27,775 nt of DNA from CADEFF01 sp964569315 (GTDB lineage: Bacteria > Pseudomonadota > Alphaproteobacteria > Dongiales > Dongiaceae). The stretch's first letter is position 1. The number at the start of each line of letters is the position of its first letter. The stretch is from NCBI GenBank assembly GCA_964569315.1, contig CAZMUZ010000042.1:1-27775 (forward strand). The letters are read 5' to 3'. Positions 14,547 to 22,985 of the stretch are shown here, in pieces. Below the pieces are notes generated by a model that was not told the origin of the DNA, made no database searches, and saw only the letters and a list, made by a program, of their open reading frames with translations. The translations under genes and the position numbers were made by a program.

Positions 14547-15339
14547 GGCGCGCGGGCGCCGGGATGAAGGCCATGTAGTTCACGTCGAGATCGCGGCCGA
14601 TGCGCCATTGATCCGCGATCGGATTGTAGCTGACGCCGACGAGATCGGAAAAGCGCGCGCCGCGCTTGCGAAGAATGGTTGCGATCTCGGAGGGGCGCAG
14701 GAAGCGTCGCCAGTCATGCGTCCCGCGCGGCAGCCACCCCAGCACATATTCGGCGCCGACGATGGCGAGGGCGAAGGCCTTGGCGGTGCGGTTGATGGTC
14801 GAGAGCACCATCGCGCCGCCGGGGCTCAGCAACCCGAGCGTCGTGCCGAGGAAGGCCTCCGGATCGGCGACATGCTCGATCACCTCGGTATTCAGCACGA
14901 TATCGAACCGCTCGCCGGCCTCCGCGAGCGCCTCTGCGGTCGTCGCTCGATAGTCGATCTCGAGGCCGCCGATCTCGGCATGGTGACGGGCGATCGCGAT
15001 GCTGCGCTCCGCCGCATCGACGCCCACCACGATGGCGCCCAGGCGCGCCATGGGTTCGCAGAGCAGCCCGCCGCCGCAGCCGATATCGAGCAGCCGAAGC
15101 CCCGCGAGCGGGCGATCGGCCTTGGGATCGCGGCCGAAATGCGCCGCCACCCGGTCGCGGATATAGGCGAGACGCACCGGGTTCAGGCGATGCAGCGGCC
15201 GCATCTTGCCGTTCGGGTCCCACCAGCCGTCGGCCAGGGCCTGAAACTTCGCGATCTCCGAGGGATCGACGCTGGAAGCGTCGGGCGCCGGGCCGCCCCG
15301 TGGCGCGGCGGCAGGGTCGGCGGAGGGTGATTCGATCAT
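14539..15339 (-). CDS. ubiG: Ubiquinone biosynthesis O-methyltransferase UbiG
   Basis: A 266-residue class I methyltransferase that carries out both O-methylation steps of ubiquinone synthesis at the inner membrane face. Visible family marks are S-E-I-A-K-F-Q-A-L-A-D-G-W-W-D-P (27-42), N-P-V-R-L-A-Y-I-R (53-61), SAM loop L-D-I-G-C-G-G-G (84-91), E-V-I-E-H-V-A-D-P, STINRT and the late R-F-L-R-P-S-E. The N terminus before residue 24 is a short Ala/Pro-rich extension; the only plausible ATG is at 15339. It diverges from lysC over 141 bases, an arrangement I know from other alphaproteobacteria. Its 3' end overlaps copy 1 of the sulfotransferase array, making ubiG the likely first gene of a six-gene transcript. 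Confidence 0.95.
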   Translation of the reverse strand: MIESPSADPAAAPRGGPAPDASSVDPSEIAKFQALADGWWDPNGKMRPLHRLNPVRLAYIRDRVAAHFGRDPKADRPLAGLRLLDIGCGGGLLCEPMARLGAIVVGVDAAERSIAIARHHAEIGGLEIDYRATTAEALAEAGERFDIVLNTEVIEHVADPEAFLGTTLGLLSPGGAMVLSTINRTAKAFALAIVGAEYVLGWLPRGTHDWRRFLRPSEIATILRKRGARFSDLVGVSYNPIADQWRIGRDLDVNYMAFIPAPARHG

Positions 15340-15372
15340 GCGGGATTCCCGGTCTCGGACGCGGCCAGTTGC

Positions 15373-15402
15373 TTGCCTAGCCTGCCTCGAATTGAGTATG
15401 GA
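15373..15402 (+). promoter_or_regulatory. Putative promoter of lysC
   Basis: TTGCCT (15373-15378), 18 bases, TATGGA (15397-15402), in the 141-base ubiG-lysC divergent region. The match is moderate. No riboswitch or attenuator-like structure was recognised in the following 78 bases. Confidence 0.3.
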
Positions 15403-15480
15403 TACGCGCCGCGCGGCCGGCAACCGGCGATCGCCGGCGCCCATGCCGGCCCGATCGACTGCTCCTCCAGGGGATTTCCC

Positions 15481-16707
15481 GTGCTGCGTCAGCGCATCGT
15501 CATGAAGTTCGGCGGAACCTCGGTCGCCGATACCGACCGCATCAAGGCGGTGGCGCTCCGCGTGAAACGCGAAACCGATGCCGGGCACGAGGTCGCCGTC
15601 GTCGTTTCCGCCATGGCCGGCGTCACCAACCAGCTCGTCGCCTGGACGCGCGCGGTCGCGACGCTGCACGACGCCCGCGAATATGACGCGGTGGTCGCGA
15701 CCGGCGAGCAGGTGACGAGCGGCCTTCTCGCCATCGCGCTGCAGGCGCTGGGCGTGCCGGCGCGGTCCTGGTTCGGCTGGCAGATCCCGGTCGAGACCGA
15801 CGACGCTCACGGCAAGGCGCGCATCCGCAATATCCCGACCGCCGAGCTCGGCCGCCGCATGGCGGACGGGCAGGTCGCGGTCGTCGCCGGCTTCCAGGGG
15901 CTCGGGCCCGACAATCGGGTCACCACGCTCGGGCGCGGCGGCTCGGATACCTCGGCGGTGGCGCTCGCCGCCGCGCTCAAGGCCGACCGCTGCGACATCT
16001 TCACCGATGTGGACGGCGTCTATACGACCGACCCGCGGATCGTTGCGAAGGCGCGGAAGCTCGATAAGATCACCTACGAGGAAATGCTGGAGATGGCGTC
16101 GCTCGGCGCCAAGGTCCTGCAGATCCGCTCCGTCGAGATGGCGATGAAGCACCATGTCCGGCTGCAGGTGCTGTCGAGCTTCGAGGACAAGCCGGGCACG
16201 CTCGTCGTCGATGAGGATGAAATCGTGGAACACGAAGTCGTAAGCGGCATTACCTACAGCCGCGACGAGGCCAAGATCACGTTGCAGCGCGTGCCGGACC
16301 GTCCGGGCGTGGCCGCCGCCATCTTCGGTCCGCTCGCCGATGCCAGCATCAACGTCGACATGATCGTGCAGAACGTGTCCGAAGGCGGGGGGACGACCGA
16401 CCTGACTTTCACCGTCACCAAGGGCGATCTCGACCGCGCCATTAAAGTGCTGGACGATCGCCGCGGCGAGCTGAACTACAAGGCGCTGGTTCCGGACGCG
16501 AACGTGGTGAAGGTGTCGGTGATCGGCATGGGCATGCGGAGCCATGCGGGCGTCGCCCAGCGCATGTTCAAGGCGCTTTCGGAGAAGGGCATCAACATCC
16601 AGGTGATCTCCACCTCGGAGATCAAGGTGAGCGTGCTGATCGCCGAGGAATATGCCGAGCTCGCCGTGCGCTCGCTCCATACCGCCTACGGGCTCGACGC
16701 GGCCTGA
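15481..16707 (+). CDS. lysC: Aspartate kinase
   Basis: A 408-residue monofunctional aspartokinase, the first enzyme of the lysine, threonine and methionine branch. The N-terminal kinase domain has IVMKFGGTSVAD (6-17), the G-R-G-G-S-D-T-S-A-V loop and the F-T-D-V-D-G-V-Y-T-T-D-P-R motif. Two C-terminal ACT domains for feedback control start near A-K-I-T-L-Q-R-V-P-D-R-P-G-V and V-K-V-S-V-I-G-M-G-M. The GTG at 15481 is preferred because members usually begin a few residues before I-V-M-K-F-G-G-T and AGGGGA (15469-15474) lies just upstream. The ATG at 15502 would remove the first beta strand. The downstream flavoprotein gene starts three bases after the stop. Confidence 0.95.
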   Translation: MLRQRIVMKFGGTSVADTDRIKAVALRVKRETDAGHEVAVVVSAMAGVTNQLVAWTRAVATLHDAREYDAVVATGEQVTSGLLAIALQALGVPARSWFGWQIPVETDDAHGKARIRNIPTAELGRRMADGQVAVVAGFQGLGPDNRVTTLGRGGSDTSAVALAAALKADRCDIFTDVDGVYTTDPRIVAKARKLDKITYEEMLEMASLGAKVLQIRSVEMAMKHHVRLQVLSSFEDKPGTLVVDEDEIVEHEVVSGITYSRDEAKITLQRVPDRPGVAAAIFGPLADASINVDMIVQNVSEGGGTTDLTFTVTKGDLDRAIKVLDDRRGELNYKALVPDANVVKVSVIGMGMRSHAGVAQRMFKALSEKGINIQVISTSEIKVSVLIAEEYAELAVRSLHTAYGLDAA

Positions 16708-16710
16708 TCC

Positions 16711-17760
16711 ATGGCCCCGGGCACCGCGCGGCAGCATCTCGATCGGCTCTGGGCGCGGGGCTGTGCGTTCCTCGGCTGCGACATTGCGATCATGGGCGGC
16801 GGCATGACCTGGGTGTCGGAGCGCAACCTCGTCTCCGCCATCTCGAACGGCGGCGGGTTCGGGGTGATCGCCTCCGGATCGATGTCGCCGGACCTGCTGT
16901 CGGCGGAGATCGCGGCGACCCAGAAGCTCACGCAACGCCCCTTCGGCGTGAACCTCATCACCATGCATCCGCAGCTCCTCGATCTGGTCGGGGTCTGCCT
17001 CGACCATAAAGTGAGCCATGTGGTGCTGGCGGGCGGCCTGCCGCCGACGGCCGCGATCCAGCGCATCCGCGGGGGCGGCGCCAAGGCGATGTGCTTCGCG
17101 CCCGCGCTCGTCATCGCGCGCAAGCTGGTGAAATCGGGCGCCGACGCGATCATCATCGAAGGCATGGAGGCGGGCGGCCATACCGGCCCGGTCTCGACGA
17201 GCGTGCTGGCGCAGGAGATCCTGCCGGCGATCCGCGAGGTGCCGGTCTTCGTGGCGGGCGGCATCGGCCGCGGCGAGGCGGTGCTGGGCTATCTGGAGAT
17301 GGGCGCCGCCGGATGCCAGCTCGGCACCCGTTTCGTCTGCGCCACCGAATCCATCGCCCATCCGCGCTTCAAGGCCGCCTTCATCAAGGCGAATGCGCGC
17401 GACGCGGTGCTGTCGGTGCAGCTCGATCCGCGCTTCCCCGTGATTCCGGTGCGCGCGCTTGCCAACGCCGCGACCAAGAAGTTCCTCGACATGCAGCGTC
17501 AGGTGATCGAGCGCGTCGATCGCGGCGAACTCGACCAGAAGGCGGCGCAGCTCGAGATCGAGCATTTCTGGGCGGGCGCCCTCCGGCGCGCCGTGATCGA
17601 CGGCGACGTCGAAAGCGGCTCCGTGATGGCGGGGCAGAGCGTCGGCATGGTGCATGACGAGCAGCCGACCGCCGCGATCCTGAAAGAGCTGGTCGACCAG
17701 GCGGTGGCGGCGCTGCTCGCACGCACGGGCGGCGAGCGGGAGCTGCCGCGCGCAGGCTGA
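16711..17760 (+). CDS. Nitronate monooxygenase / FabK-like FMN flavoprotein
   Basis: A 349-residue TIM-barrel flavoprotein of the 2-nitropropane dioxygenase family. It has the N-terminal N-G-G-G-F-G-V-I-A-S-G block (46-56), PFGVNL (77-82), the catalytic-His signature E-A-G-G-H-T-G-P (153-160) and the FMN phosphate motif V-F-V-A-G-G-I-G-R-G. Relatives either oxidise alkyl nitronates or, as FabK, reduce enoyl-ACP; the sequence does not decide between them. The start three bases after lysC implies one transcript. Co-location with lysC does not itself suggest a shared pathway. The ending (SAGSVM-like segment G-S-V-M-A-G-Q-S-V-G) is typical, so the gene is complete. Confidence 0.85.
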   Translation: MAPGTARQHLDRLWARGCAFLGCDIAIMGGGMTWVSERNLVSAISNGGGFGVIASGSMSPDLLSAEIAATQKLTQRPFGVNLITMHPQLLDLVGVCLDHKVSHVVLAGGLPPTAAIQRIRGGGAKAMCFAPALVIARKLVKSGADAIIIEGMEAGGHTGPVSTSVLAQEILPAIREVPVFVAGGIGRGEAVLGYLEMGAAGCQLGTRFVCATESIAHPRFKAAFIKANARDAVLSVQLDPRFPVIPVRALANAATKKFLDMQRQVIERVDRGELDQKAAQLEIEHFWAGALRRAVIDGDVESGSVMAGQSVGMVHDEQPTAAILKELVDQAVAALLARTGGERELPRAG

Positions 17761-17805
17761 GGCGGGAGGGCGTTCGGCCGTCCCCGAAAATTCCCGCGGT
17801 CGCGA

Positions 17806-17835
17806 TTGAACCGGCCGACCGGCTTTTGGTATTGT
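17806..17835 (+). promoter_or_regulatory. Putative promoter of the RodZ-like gene
   Basis: TTGAAC (17806-17811), 18 bases, TATTGT (17830-17835). This is a good housekeeping-type match and would leave a leader of roughly 115 bases before the ATG at 17960. Confidence 0.45.
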
Positions 17836-17959
17836 CCGGCCTGCGGCGTGAACCAAGGCCCCTTCATGCCGCATGCGCCCGCCGCTGCGACGGCGGATGT
17901 CGGCCGCAGTTCCGGCTCGCCGATGCCACCGACCAGAGCGGGCTGGAACGGCGCAGCGA

Positions 17960-19153
17960 ATGACGGACATGCAGCGCAACGCGATGGACGCTATCGATAA
18001 CGGCTTTTCGGCGAGCGCCGTGGGCGGCCTGCTGCGTCAGGCGCGCGAGCGGTCGGGCCAGAGCCTCGCCGCGACGGCGCAGCAGCTCCGCATCCGCGAA
18101 TCCTACTTGCAGGCGATCGAGCAGGGCGATTTCCGCAGGCTGCCCGGCGCCACCTACGCGGTCGGTTTCGTCCGCAGCTACGCCGACCATCTGGGGCTGG
18201 ACCCGCAGGAGATCGTCCGCCGCTTCCGCGAGGAGGTGGACGATCTCGGCCGCCGCACCGCCCTTTCCTTCCCCTCGGTCTCGACCGAAGCCAAGATCCC
18301 GGGCGGCGTCATCCTGTTGATCGCGGGCTTCGTGGCGCTGGTCGGCTATGGCGGCTGGTACTATCTCTCCGATCGCGACGACAGCATCGCCGAGCTCGTG
18401 CCGGAAGTGCCGCTTGCGATGCAGCAACCCTCGGGCGAGGCGCCGCCCGCGGCCGTCGAGACCGTTGCGCTGGCCGACGATGCGACGACGGAACCGGGCG
18501 CAGCCTCCGTCGCCGAGGTTGGCGCCATGCCGCTCGGGGCGGCGGAAACCGACGTTACGCCACCATCGCCCGAGGGCAGCGAACCGACGCAAGCCGAGGA
18601 TCTGGTGCCGCCGGAGGCGGACGCAGCGCCGGAAAACGATATGCCGGCCGTTTCCGATACGGACCTGTCGTCCGATGCGGCGGCGGCGCTCGCCGAAATC
18701 GCCGCGGCGACGGACCCCGCCGTAGTACCCGTCGCGCCTGCCGGCAGCGCCGTCGCGGAGAGCGTTCCGGCGGACGAGACCGTGCGCGCGCCGGGCGCCG
18801 GCGCGACCCTGCCGCAAGCGCCGGCCTTGCCGGACGATGCGGAGCCGCTGCCGGTCGGTCGCGAATACGGCACCACGAACGCCGATGCCCGCATCGTGCT
18901 CGTCGCGGTCCAGGAATCCTGGATCCAGGTCAAGACGGCCACCGGCGAGGAGGTCTGGACCAAGGTGCTGCGGACCGGCGACCGCTATCTGGTGCCGAAC
19001 GAAGCCGGCCTTCTGCTTGCCACGGGCAATGCCGGCGGTCTGCAAATCCTGGTGGACGGGCGTCCGACCCCGCGGCTCGGCCCCGTGGGCGTGGTGAAGC
19101 GCGAGATTTCGCTCGATCCGGACCGGCTGCTGGCGGGCGGCGCCGTCCCCTGA
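17960..19153 (+). CDS. RodZ-like membrane protein (HTH_25 plus DUF4115)
   Basis: A 397-residue single-pass membrane protein. Residues 20-90 form a RodZ-type helix-turn-helix domain (L-R-Q-A-R-E-R-S-G-Q-S-L, then IRESYLQAIEQGDF and the GFVRSYA helix). Residues 113-136 are one hydrophobic span (I-P-G-G-V-I-L-L-I-A-G-F-V-A-L-V-G-Y). A long Ala/Pro/Glu-rich linker (about 140-305) leads to a C-terminal DUF4115 domain (about 306-390: ESWIQV, then RTGDRYLVPNEAGL). RodZ links MreB to the cell-wall machinery; the same architecture next to ispG is common in alphaproteobacteria and other proteobacteria. The ATG at 17960 is the best of several; one at 17969 is also possible. It precedes ispG by 105 bases. 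Confidence 0.87.
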   Translation: MTDMQRNAMDAIDNGFSASAVGGLLRQARERSGQSLAATAQQLRIRESYLQAIEQGDFRRLPGATYAVGFVRSYADHLGLDPQEIVRRFREEVDDLGRRTALSFPSVSTEAKIPGGVILLIAGFVALVGYGGWYYLSDRDDSIAELVPEVPLAMQQPSGEAPPAAVETVALADDATTEPGAASVAEVGAMPLGAAETDVTPPSPEGSEPTQAEDLVPPEADAAPENDMPAVSDTDLSSDAAAALAEIAAATDPAVVPVAPAGSAVAESVPADETVRAPGAGATLPQAPALPDDAEPLPVGREYGTTNADARIVLVAVQESWIQVKTATGEEVWTKVLRTGDRYLVPNEAGLLLATGNAGGLQILVDGRPTPRLGPVGVVKREISLDPDRLLAGGAVP

Positions 19154-19258
19154 AACCCGCCGCAGGGCTTGATCTTCCGCGGCGTCCGGCGCATCTTGGC
19201 GCCCGCATCCGGCGCCGCGAAGGGTGCCCAACCCCTTGAACAACCTCAAGAGTCCGAG

Positions 19259-20395
19259 ATGAGCATTCGCCCCTATCGCGATATCCAGCGGCGCAAGAGC
19301 CGGCGGATCATGGTGGGGTCCGTGCCGGTGGGCGGGGATTCGCCGATCACTGTCCAGTCGATGACCAATACCCTCACGAGCGACGCGGCCGCGACCATCA
19401 CGCAGATCCGGGGCCTCGAGGAGGCCGGCGCCGATATCGTGCGCGTCTCCTGCCCGGACGAGGAATCGACGGCCGCGCTCGGCGAGATCGTCCGCGCCGT
19501 CTCGGTGCCGGTCGTCGCCGACATTCATTTCCATTACAAGCGCGCGATCGAGGCCGCGAAGGCGGGTGCGGCGTGCCTGCGCATCAATCCCGGCAATATC
19601 GGCTCCGCCGAGCGCGTCCGCGAAGTCGTCAAGGCGGCGAAGGACCATGGCTGCGCCATGCGCATCGGCGTCAATGCCGGCAGCCTCGAGCGGGAGCTTC
19701 TGGAGCGCTATGGCGAGCCCTGCCCGGAAGCGATGGTCGAGAGCGCGCTCAACCACGCGAAGATCCTCGAGGACAACGACTTCCTCGAGTTCAAGATCAG
19801 CGTGAAGGCGTCGGACGTGTTCCTCGCCGTCGCGGCCTATCAGGGGCTCGCCGAGGCCTGCGACTATCCGCTCCATCTCGGCATCACCGAGGCGGGCGGG
19901 TTCCGCAGCGGCACGGTCAAGTCCTCGGTCGGGCTCGGCATGCTGCTCTGGTCCGGCATCGGCGACACGATCCGCGTCTCGCTCTCGGCCGAGCCGGTCG
20001 AGGAGATCAGGGTCGGTTTCGACATCCTGAAGTCGCTCGGCCTGCGCCATCGCGGCGTCAACATCATTTCCTGCCCCTCCTGCGCGCGCCAGCAGTTCGA
20101 GGTCATCCGCACCGTGGAGCGGCTGGAGCAGCGCGTCGCCCATATCAACACGTCGATGACCGTCTCGGTGATCGGCTGCGTGGTGAACGGACCGGGCGAG
20201 GCGCGGGAGACGGATATCGGCTTCACCGGGGGCGGCCACGGCACCCACCAGGTCTATATCGCGGGCGTGCCGAACCATCGCCTCAAGGATGCCGACATCG
20301 TCGATCACCTGGTCGAGCTGATCGAGAAGAAGGCCGCCGAAATCGAGGCCGCCAAGGCGAAGGACGCTGCCGCGGCAAAGACCGCCGCCGAGTAG
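19259..20395 (+). CDS. ispG: 4-hydroxy-3-methylbut-2-en-1-yl diphosphate synthase (IspG/GcpE)
   Basis: A 378-residue enzyme of the non-mevalonate isoprenoid pathway that converts the cyclic diphosphate MEcPP to HMBPP. It has the N-terminal TIM barrel (V-P-V-G-G-D-S-P-I-T-V-Q-S-M-T-N-T) and the three 4Fe-4S cysteines Cys272, Cys275 (SCPSCAR) and Cys307 (VIGCVVNGPGE) with Glu314. The C terminus carries a charged Ala/Lys tail beyond the family core. The ATG at 19259 matches the usual N terminus (R-P-Y-R-D-I-Q-R-R-K-S); an open stretch upstream lacks similarity. hisS follows after 23 bases, so the two are likely cotranscribed. Confidence 0.97.
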   Translation: MSIRPYRDIQRRKSRRIMVGSVPVGGDSPITVQSMTNTLTSDAAATITQIRGLEEAGADIVRVSCPDEESTAALGEIVRAVSVPVVADIHFHYKRAIEAAKAGAACLRINPGNIGSAERVREVVKAAKDHGCAMRIGVNAGSLERELLERYGEPCPEAMVESALNHAKILEDNDFLEFKISVKASDVFLAVAAYQGLAEACDYPLHLGITEAGGFRSGTVKSSVGLGMLLWSGIGDTIRVSLSAEPVEEIRVGFDILKSLGLRHRGVNIISCPSCARQQFEVIRTVERLEQRVAHINTSMTVSVIGCVVNGPGEARETDIGFTGGGHGTHQVYIAGVPNHRLKDADIVDHLVELIEKKAAEIEAAKAKDAAAAKTAAE

Positions 20396-20418
20396 CCCGA
20401 TTTCCCGAGGAGCCTCCG

Positions 20419-21663
20419 TTGAGCTCGTTGCAGCCGGTTCGCGGCACGCATGATCTACTGCCCGAGGAGATGCGCCGGCACCGCCGCGTGATCGACGTGG
20501 CGCGCGCCGTCGCGGAGCGTTACGGCTATCACGAGGTCGAAACGCCGATCTTCGAGTTCTCGGAGGTGTTCCAGCGCACCCTCGGCGACACCTCGGACAT
20601 CGTGACCAAGGAGATGTACAGCTTCACCGACCGCGGCGGCGAGCGGCTGACGCTGCGTCCCGAGGCCACGGCCGGTATCGCCCGCGCGCTCATCTCGGGC
20701 GGGCTTACGCAGCTTCTGCCGCTGAAGTTCTTCTGCCACGGGCCGATGTTCCGCTACGAGCGCCCGCAGAAGGGCCGGCTGCGGCAGTTCCATCAGATCG
20801 ACATCGAGCTGCTCGGCGTTCCCGGCCCCGAAGGCGACGTCGAGGTCATCGCCTGCGGCTACGCCATCCTGAAGGCGCTCGGGTTCGCCGACCGCATCAC
20901 GCTCGAGCTCAATACCCTCGGCGACAGCGAGAGCCGGCGCGCCTATCGCACGGCGCTGGTCGAGTTCTTCAAGGCGCGCGAGGACCGTCTCTCGGCGGAC
21001 TCGCGGGAGCGGCTCGAGCGCAATCCCTTGCGCATCCTCGATTCGAAGGACGAGGGCGACCGCCGCATCGTGGCCGATGCGCCGCTGTTCGGCGATTTCC
21101 TGAACGAGGCGAGCCGCGACTTCTTCGCGACCGTGACGGCCGGCCTCGACGCGCTCGCGATTCCCTACAAGCTCAATCCGCGTCTCGTGCGCGGTCTCGA
21201 CTATTACTGCCATACCGCCTTCGAATTTACGACCGAGACGCTGGGCGCGCAGGGCACGGTGATGGGCGGCGGCCGCTATGACGGGCTGGTGGAGACGATG
21301 GGCGGGCCGGCGACCGCCGGCATCGGCTGGGCCGCCGGCATCGAGCGGCTCGCGATGATGCTGGACGATCCGCCGCCGCCCCGCCGCCCGATCGCGGTGG
21401 TGCCGGTGGGCGAGGCGGCGGCGCTGCCGGCGCTGAAGCTCGCCGAACGGCTGCGCGGCGCCGGCTTCGCCATCGAGCTCGGCTATGGCGGCAATCTCGG
21501 CAAGCGGATGAAGCGCGCCAACCGGCTCAATGCGGCGGCGGCCCTCATCCTCGGCGAGGACGAGATCGCGCGCGGCGGCGTCACGCTGCGCGACCTCGAC
21601 AGCGGCGCGCAGGAACAGGTGGCGCTCGGCGCCCTCGAGGAACGCCTGGCGCCCTACCGATAG
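20419..21663 (+). CDS. hisS: Histidyl-tRNA synthetase
   Basis: A 414-residue class II synthetase that charges tRNA-His. Motif 1 region starts at Q-P-V-R-G-T-H-D (5-12). Motif 2 is at G-P-M-F-R-Y-E-R-P-Q-K-G-R-L-R-Q-F-H-Q (108-126). The histidine-specific L-V-R-G-L-D-Y-Y-C-H-T-A-F-E-F lies at 256-270, and motif 3 is near G-W-A-A-G-I-E-R-L. A C-terminal anticodon-binding domain follows (R-P-I-A-V-V-P-V-G-E...). The start is an unusual TTG at 20419, supported by AGGAG at 20408-20412 with a six-base spacer and by the family N terminus; no ATG lies close to the conserved P-V-R-G-T. The next gene starts eight bases after the stop. Confidence 0.95.
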   Translation: MSSLQPVRGTHDLLPEEMRRHRRVIDVARAVAERYGYHEVETPIFEFSEVFQRTLGDTSDIVTKEMYSFTDRGGERLTLRPEATAGIARALISGGLTQLLPLKFFCHGPMFRYERPQKGRLRQFHQIDIELLGVPGPEGDVEVIACGYAILKALGFADRITLELNTLGDSESRRAYRTALVEFFKAREDRLSADSRERLERNPLRILDSKDEGDRRIVADAPLFGDFLNEASRDFFATVTAGLDALAIPYKLNPRLVRGLDYYCHTAFEFTTETLGAQGTVMGGGRYDGLVETMGGPATAGIGWAAGIERLAMMLDDPPPPRRPIAVVPVGEAAALPALKLAERLRGAGFAIELGYGGNLGKRMKRANRLNAAAALILGEDEIARGGVTLRDLDSGAQEQVALGALEERLAPYR

Positions 21664-21671
21664 GGCCCCCG

Positions 21672-22985
21672 ATGGCGAGCCCGGATCCGACGATCGCTCC
21701 CGCGCCCGCGCTGCTGGCGATCGGCATCAGGCGCGACAGCGCGGGAGCCCCGCTGCGCGAGCGGCTGCTGCCGGCGGACCGGCTCGCGCCGATGCTGCTC
21801 GACCGGCTTGCCGCCGCGAAGCTCGGCGAGGCGCTGCTGCTGGCGACGCCGGAGCGCTGCGAGATCTATGCGGTGAGCGCCGCGCCCGCCCAGGCGATCG
21901 CAGCCGCTGCGGCCGTCTTCGCCGAGCTTTGCGGCCTGACCCGAGACGATGCCGCGGCGGCGATCGAAAGCCGCCGCGACGGCGCGGCGATGCGGCGCCT
22001 GTTCCTCGCGGCAGCGGCCATCGACGGCACGGGCGGCGATGTGCCGGCACCGGGGGCTCTCGAAGCGGCGCATCGAACCGCCGCCGCGCGCGGCATGGTC
22101 GGGCGCGATCTCGAGACCATCCTCTCGGCCGCCTATGAAGCGGCGGGCCGGGTGCGGCGCGAAGCAGCACCCGCGGTCGAACCGACCTCCATGGCGGCCG
22201 CCGCGGTGCAGGCGGCAATCGACCTTCATGGCGATCTCGGAGCCTGCCAGACGCTGCTGATCGGGGCGGGCGACATGGGGCAGCTTCTCGCGGACGAGCT
22301 GGTGCGCGCAGGGCTGAGGCAGCTCACGGTCATTCATCCGAACGAATCGCGCGCCGCGCTGATCGCGCGTCAGCATGAGTGCCACTACCGACCCTGGGGC
22401 GAGCTCGAGGCCGCGCTTGCCGCCGCCGATATCGTGCTCTCCGCCCTCGGCGCCGGCCGGGAGACGCTGAGCGCGGCCGCCGTGTGCGCGGCCCTCAAGC
22501 AGCGGCGCCTCAGGCCGATGCTGCTGGTCGACGCGGCACTGCCGAGCGACATCGAGCCGGCGGTCGGCGATATCGACGATGCCTTCCGCTATGATCTGGA
22601 GGATCTGGAGCGCATCGCCCTCGGCAAGCTCTCCCGACGGAAGGCCGCCGCGGACACCGGTCTTGCCATCCTCGAAGCGGAGCTCGCCGCCTTTCTCGGT
22701 CGCTGGCGGCCGGCGCCCTTCGCGGGGCCGGCCTCGGCGGCGCTGGCGCGGTTGCGGGCGATGCTGGAGGCGGAACGGCGCCTTGCGGCGGGCGAGCTCG
22801 CGGAGAAGGAGGCGGGGCGGGCCGTCATCGAGCGATTGCTGCAGCGAGCCTCCCGCCGCTTCGACGCTCTTGCGGCCGAGGTCGGCGCCGGGCGCGCGGA
22901 GGCGATGATGACCGAGGCGATCGAGCGGCTGCTCGGCGACCGACACAGTTCCGGCGAGGCCGGCACCGGCAAGGACAAGCGATGA
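21672..22985 (+). CDS. Glutamyl-tRNA reductase-like protein lacking the catalytic cysteine
   Basis: 437 residues with full-length similarity to GluTR (HemA of the C5 pathway): L-A-I-G-I-R-R-D-S-A-G-A-P-L-R-E-R-L (15-32), the NADPH loop L-I-G-A-G-D-M-G (196-203), M-L-L-V-D-A-A-L-P-S-D-I-E-P-A-V-G-D (283-300) and Y-D-L-E-D-L. The active-site motif S-T-C-N-R-T-E is here A-T-P-E-R-C-E (58-64): the nucleophile Cys is Pro60, and a Cys sits three residues later at 63. The family N-H-x-T-A-P is changed to R-R-D-S-A-G, and the G-E-x-Q-I segment reads G-A-L-E-A-A. Alphaproteobacteria normally make aminolevulinate with ALA synthase, so this is probably not a working GluTR. The stop overlaps the prfA start (ATGA). 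Confidence 0.8.
   Translation: MASPDPTIAPAPALLAIGIRRDSAGAPLRERLLPADRLAPMLLDRLAAAKLGEALLLATPERCEIYAVSAAPAQAIAAAAAVFAELCGLTRDDAAAAIESRRDGAAMRRLFLAAAAIDGTGGDVPAPGALEAAHRTAAARGMVGRDLETILSAAYEAAGRVRREAAPAVEPTSMAAAAVQAAIDLHGDLGACQTLLIGAGDMGQLLADELVRAGLRQLTVIHPNESRAALIARQHECHYRPWGELEAALAAADIVLSALGAGRETLSAAAVCAALKQRRLRPMLLVDAALPSDIEPAVGDIDDAFRYDLEDLERIALGKLSRRKAAADTGLAILEAELAAFLGRWRPAPFAGPASAALARLRAMLEAERRLAAGELAEKEAGRAVIERLLQRASRRFDALAAEVGAGRAEAMMTEAIERLLGDRHSSGEAGTGKDKR

Noticed and set aside
7524..14567. Long plus-strand open frames opposite the five sulfotransferase fusions (for example 8969-10300 and 11726-13864)
   Set aside because: They are antisense shadows from GC-rich codon use. Their translations are rich in Arg, Ala and Glu with no recognisable family, while the minus strand carries clear conserved motifs in five paralogs.
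15340..15480. Possible riboswitch in front of lysC
   Set aside because: The spacer is only 141 bases and shows no structure matching the lysine riboswitch, which is also not typical of alphaproteobacteria.
14539..20308. Very long minus-strand open frames opposite lysC, the flavoprotein, the RodZ-like gene and ispG
   Set aside because: The plus strand encodes full-length recognised proteins there. The minus frames show no domain; only the part from 15339 to 14539 (ubiG) is real.
21672..22985. Calling the GluTR-like gene a pseudogene
   Set aside because: The frame is intact over 437 codons, the cofactor loop and C-terminal domains are kept, and it is coupled to prfA, so it looks expressed and maintained despite the changed active site.
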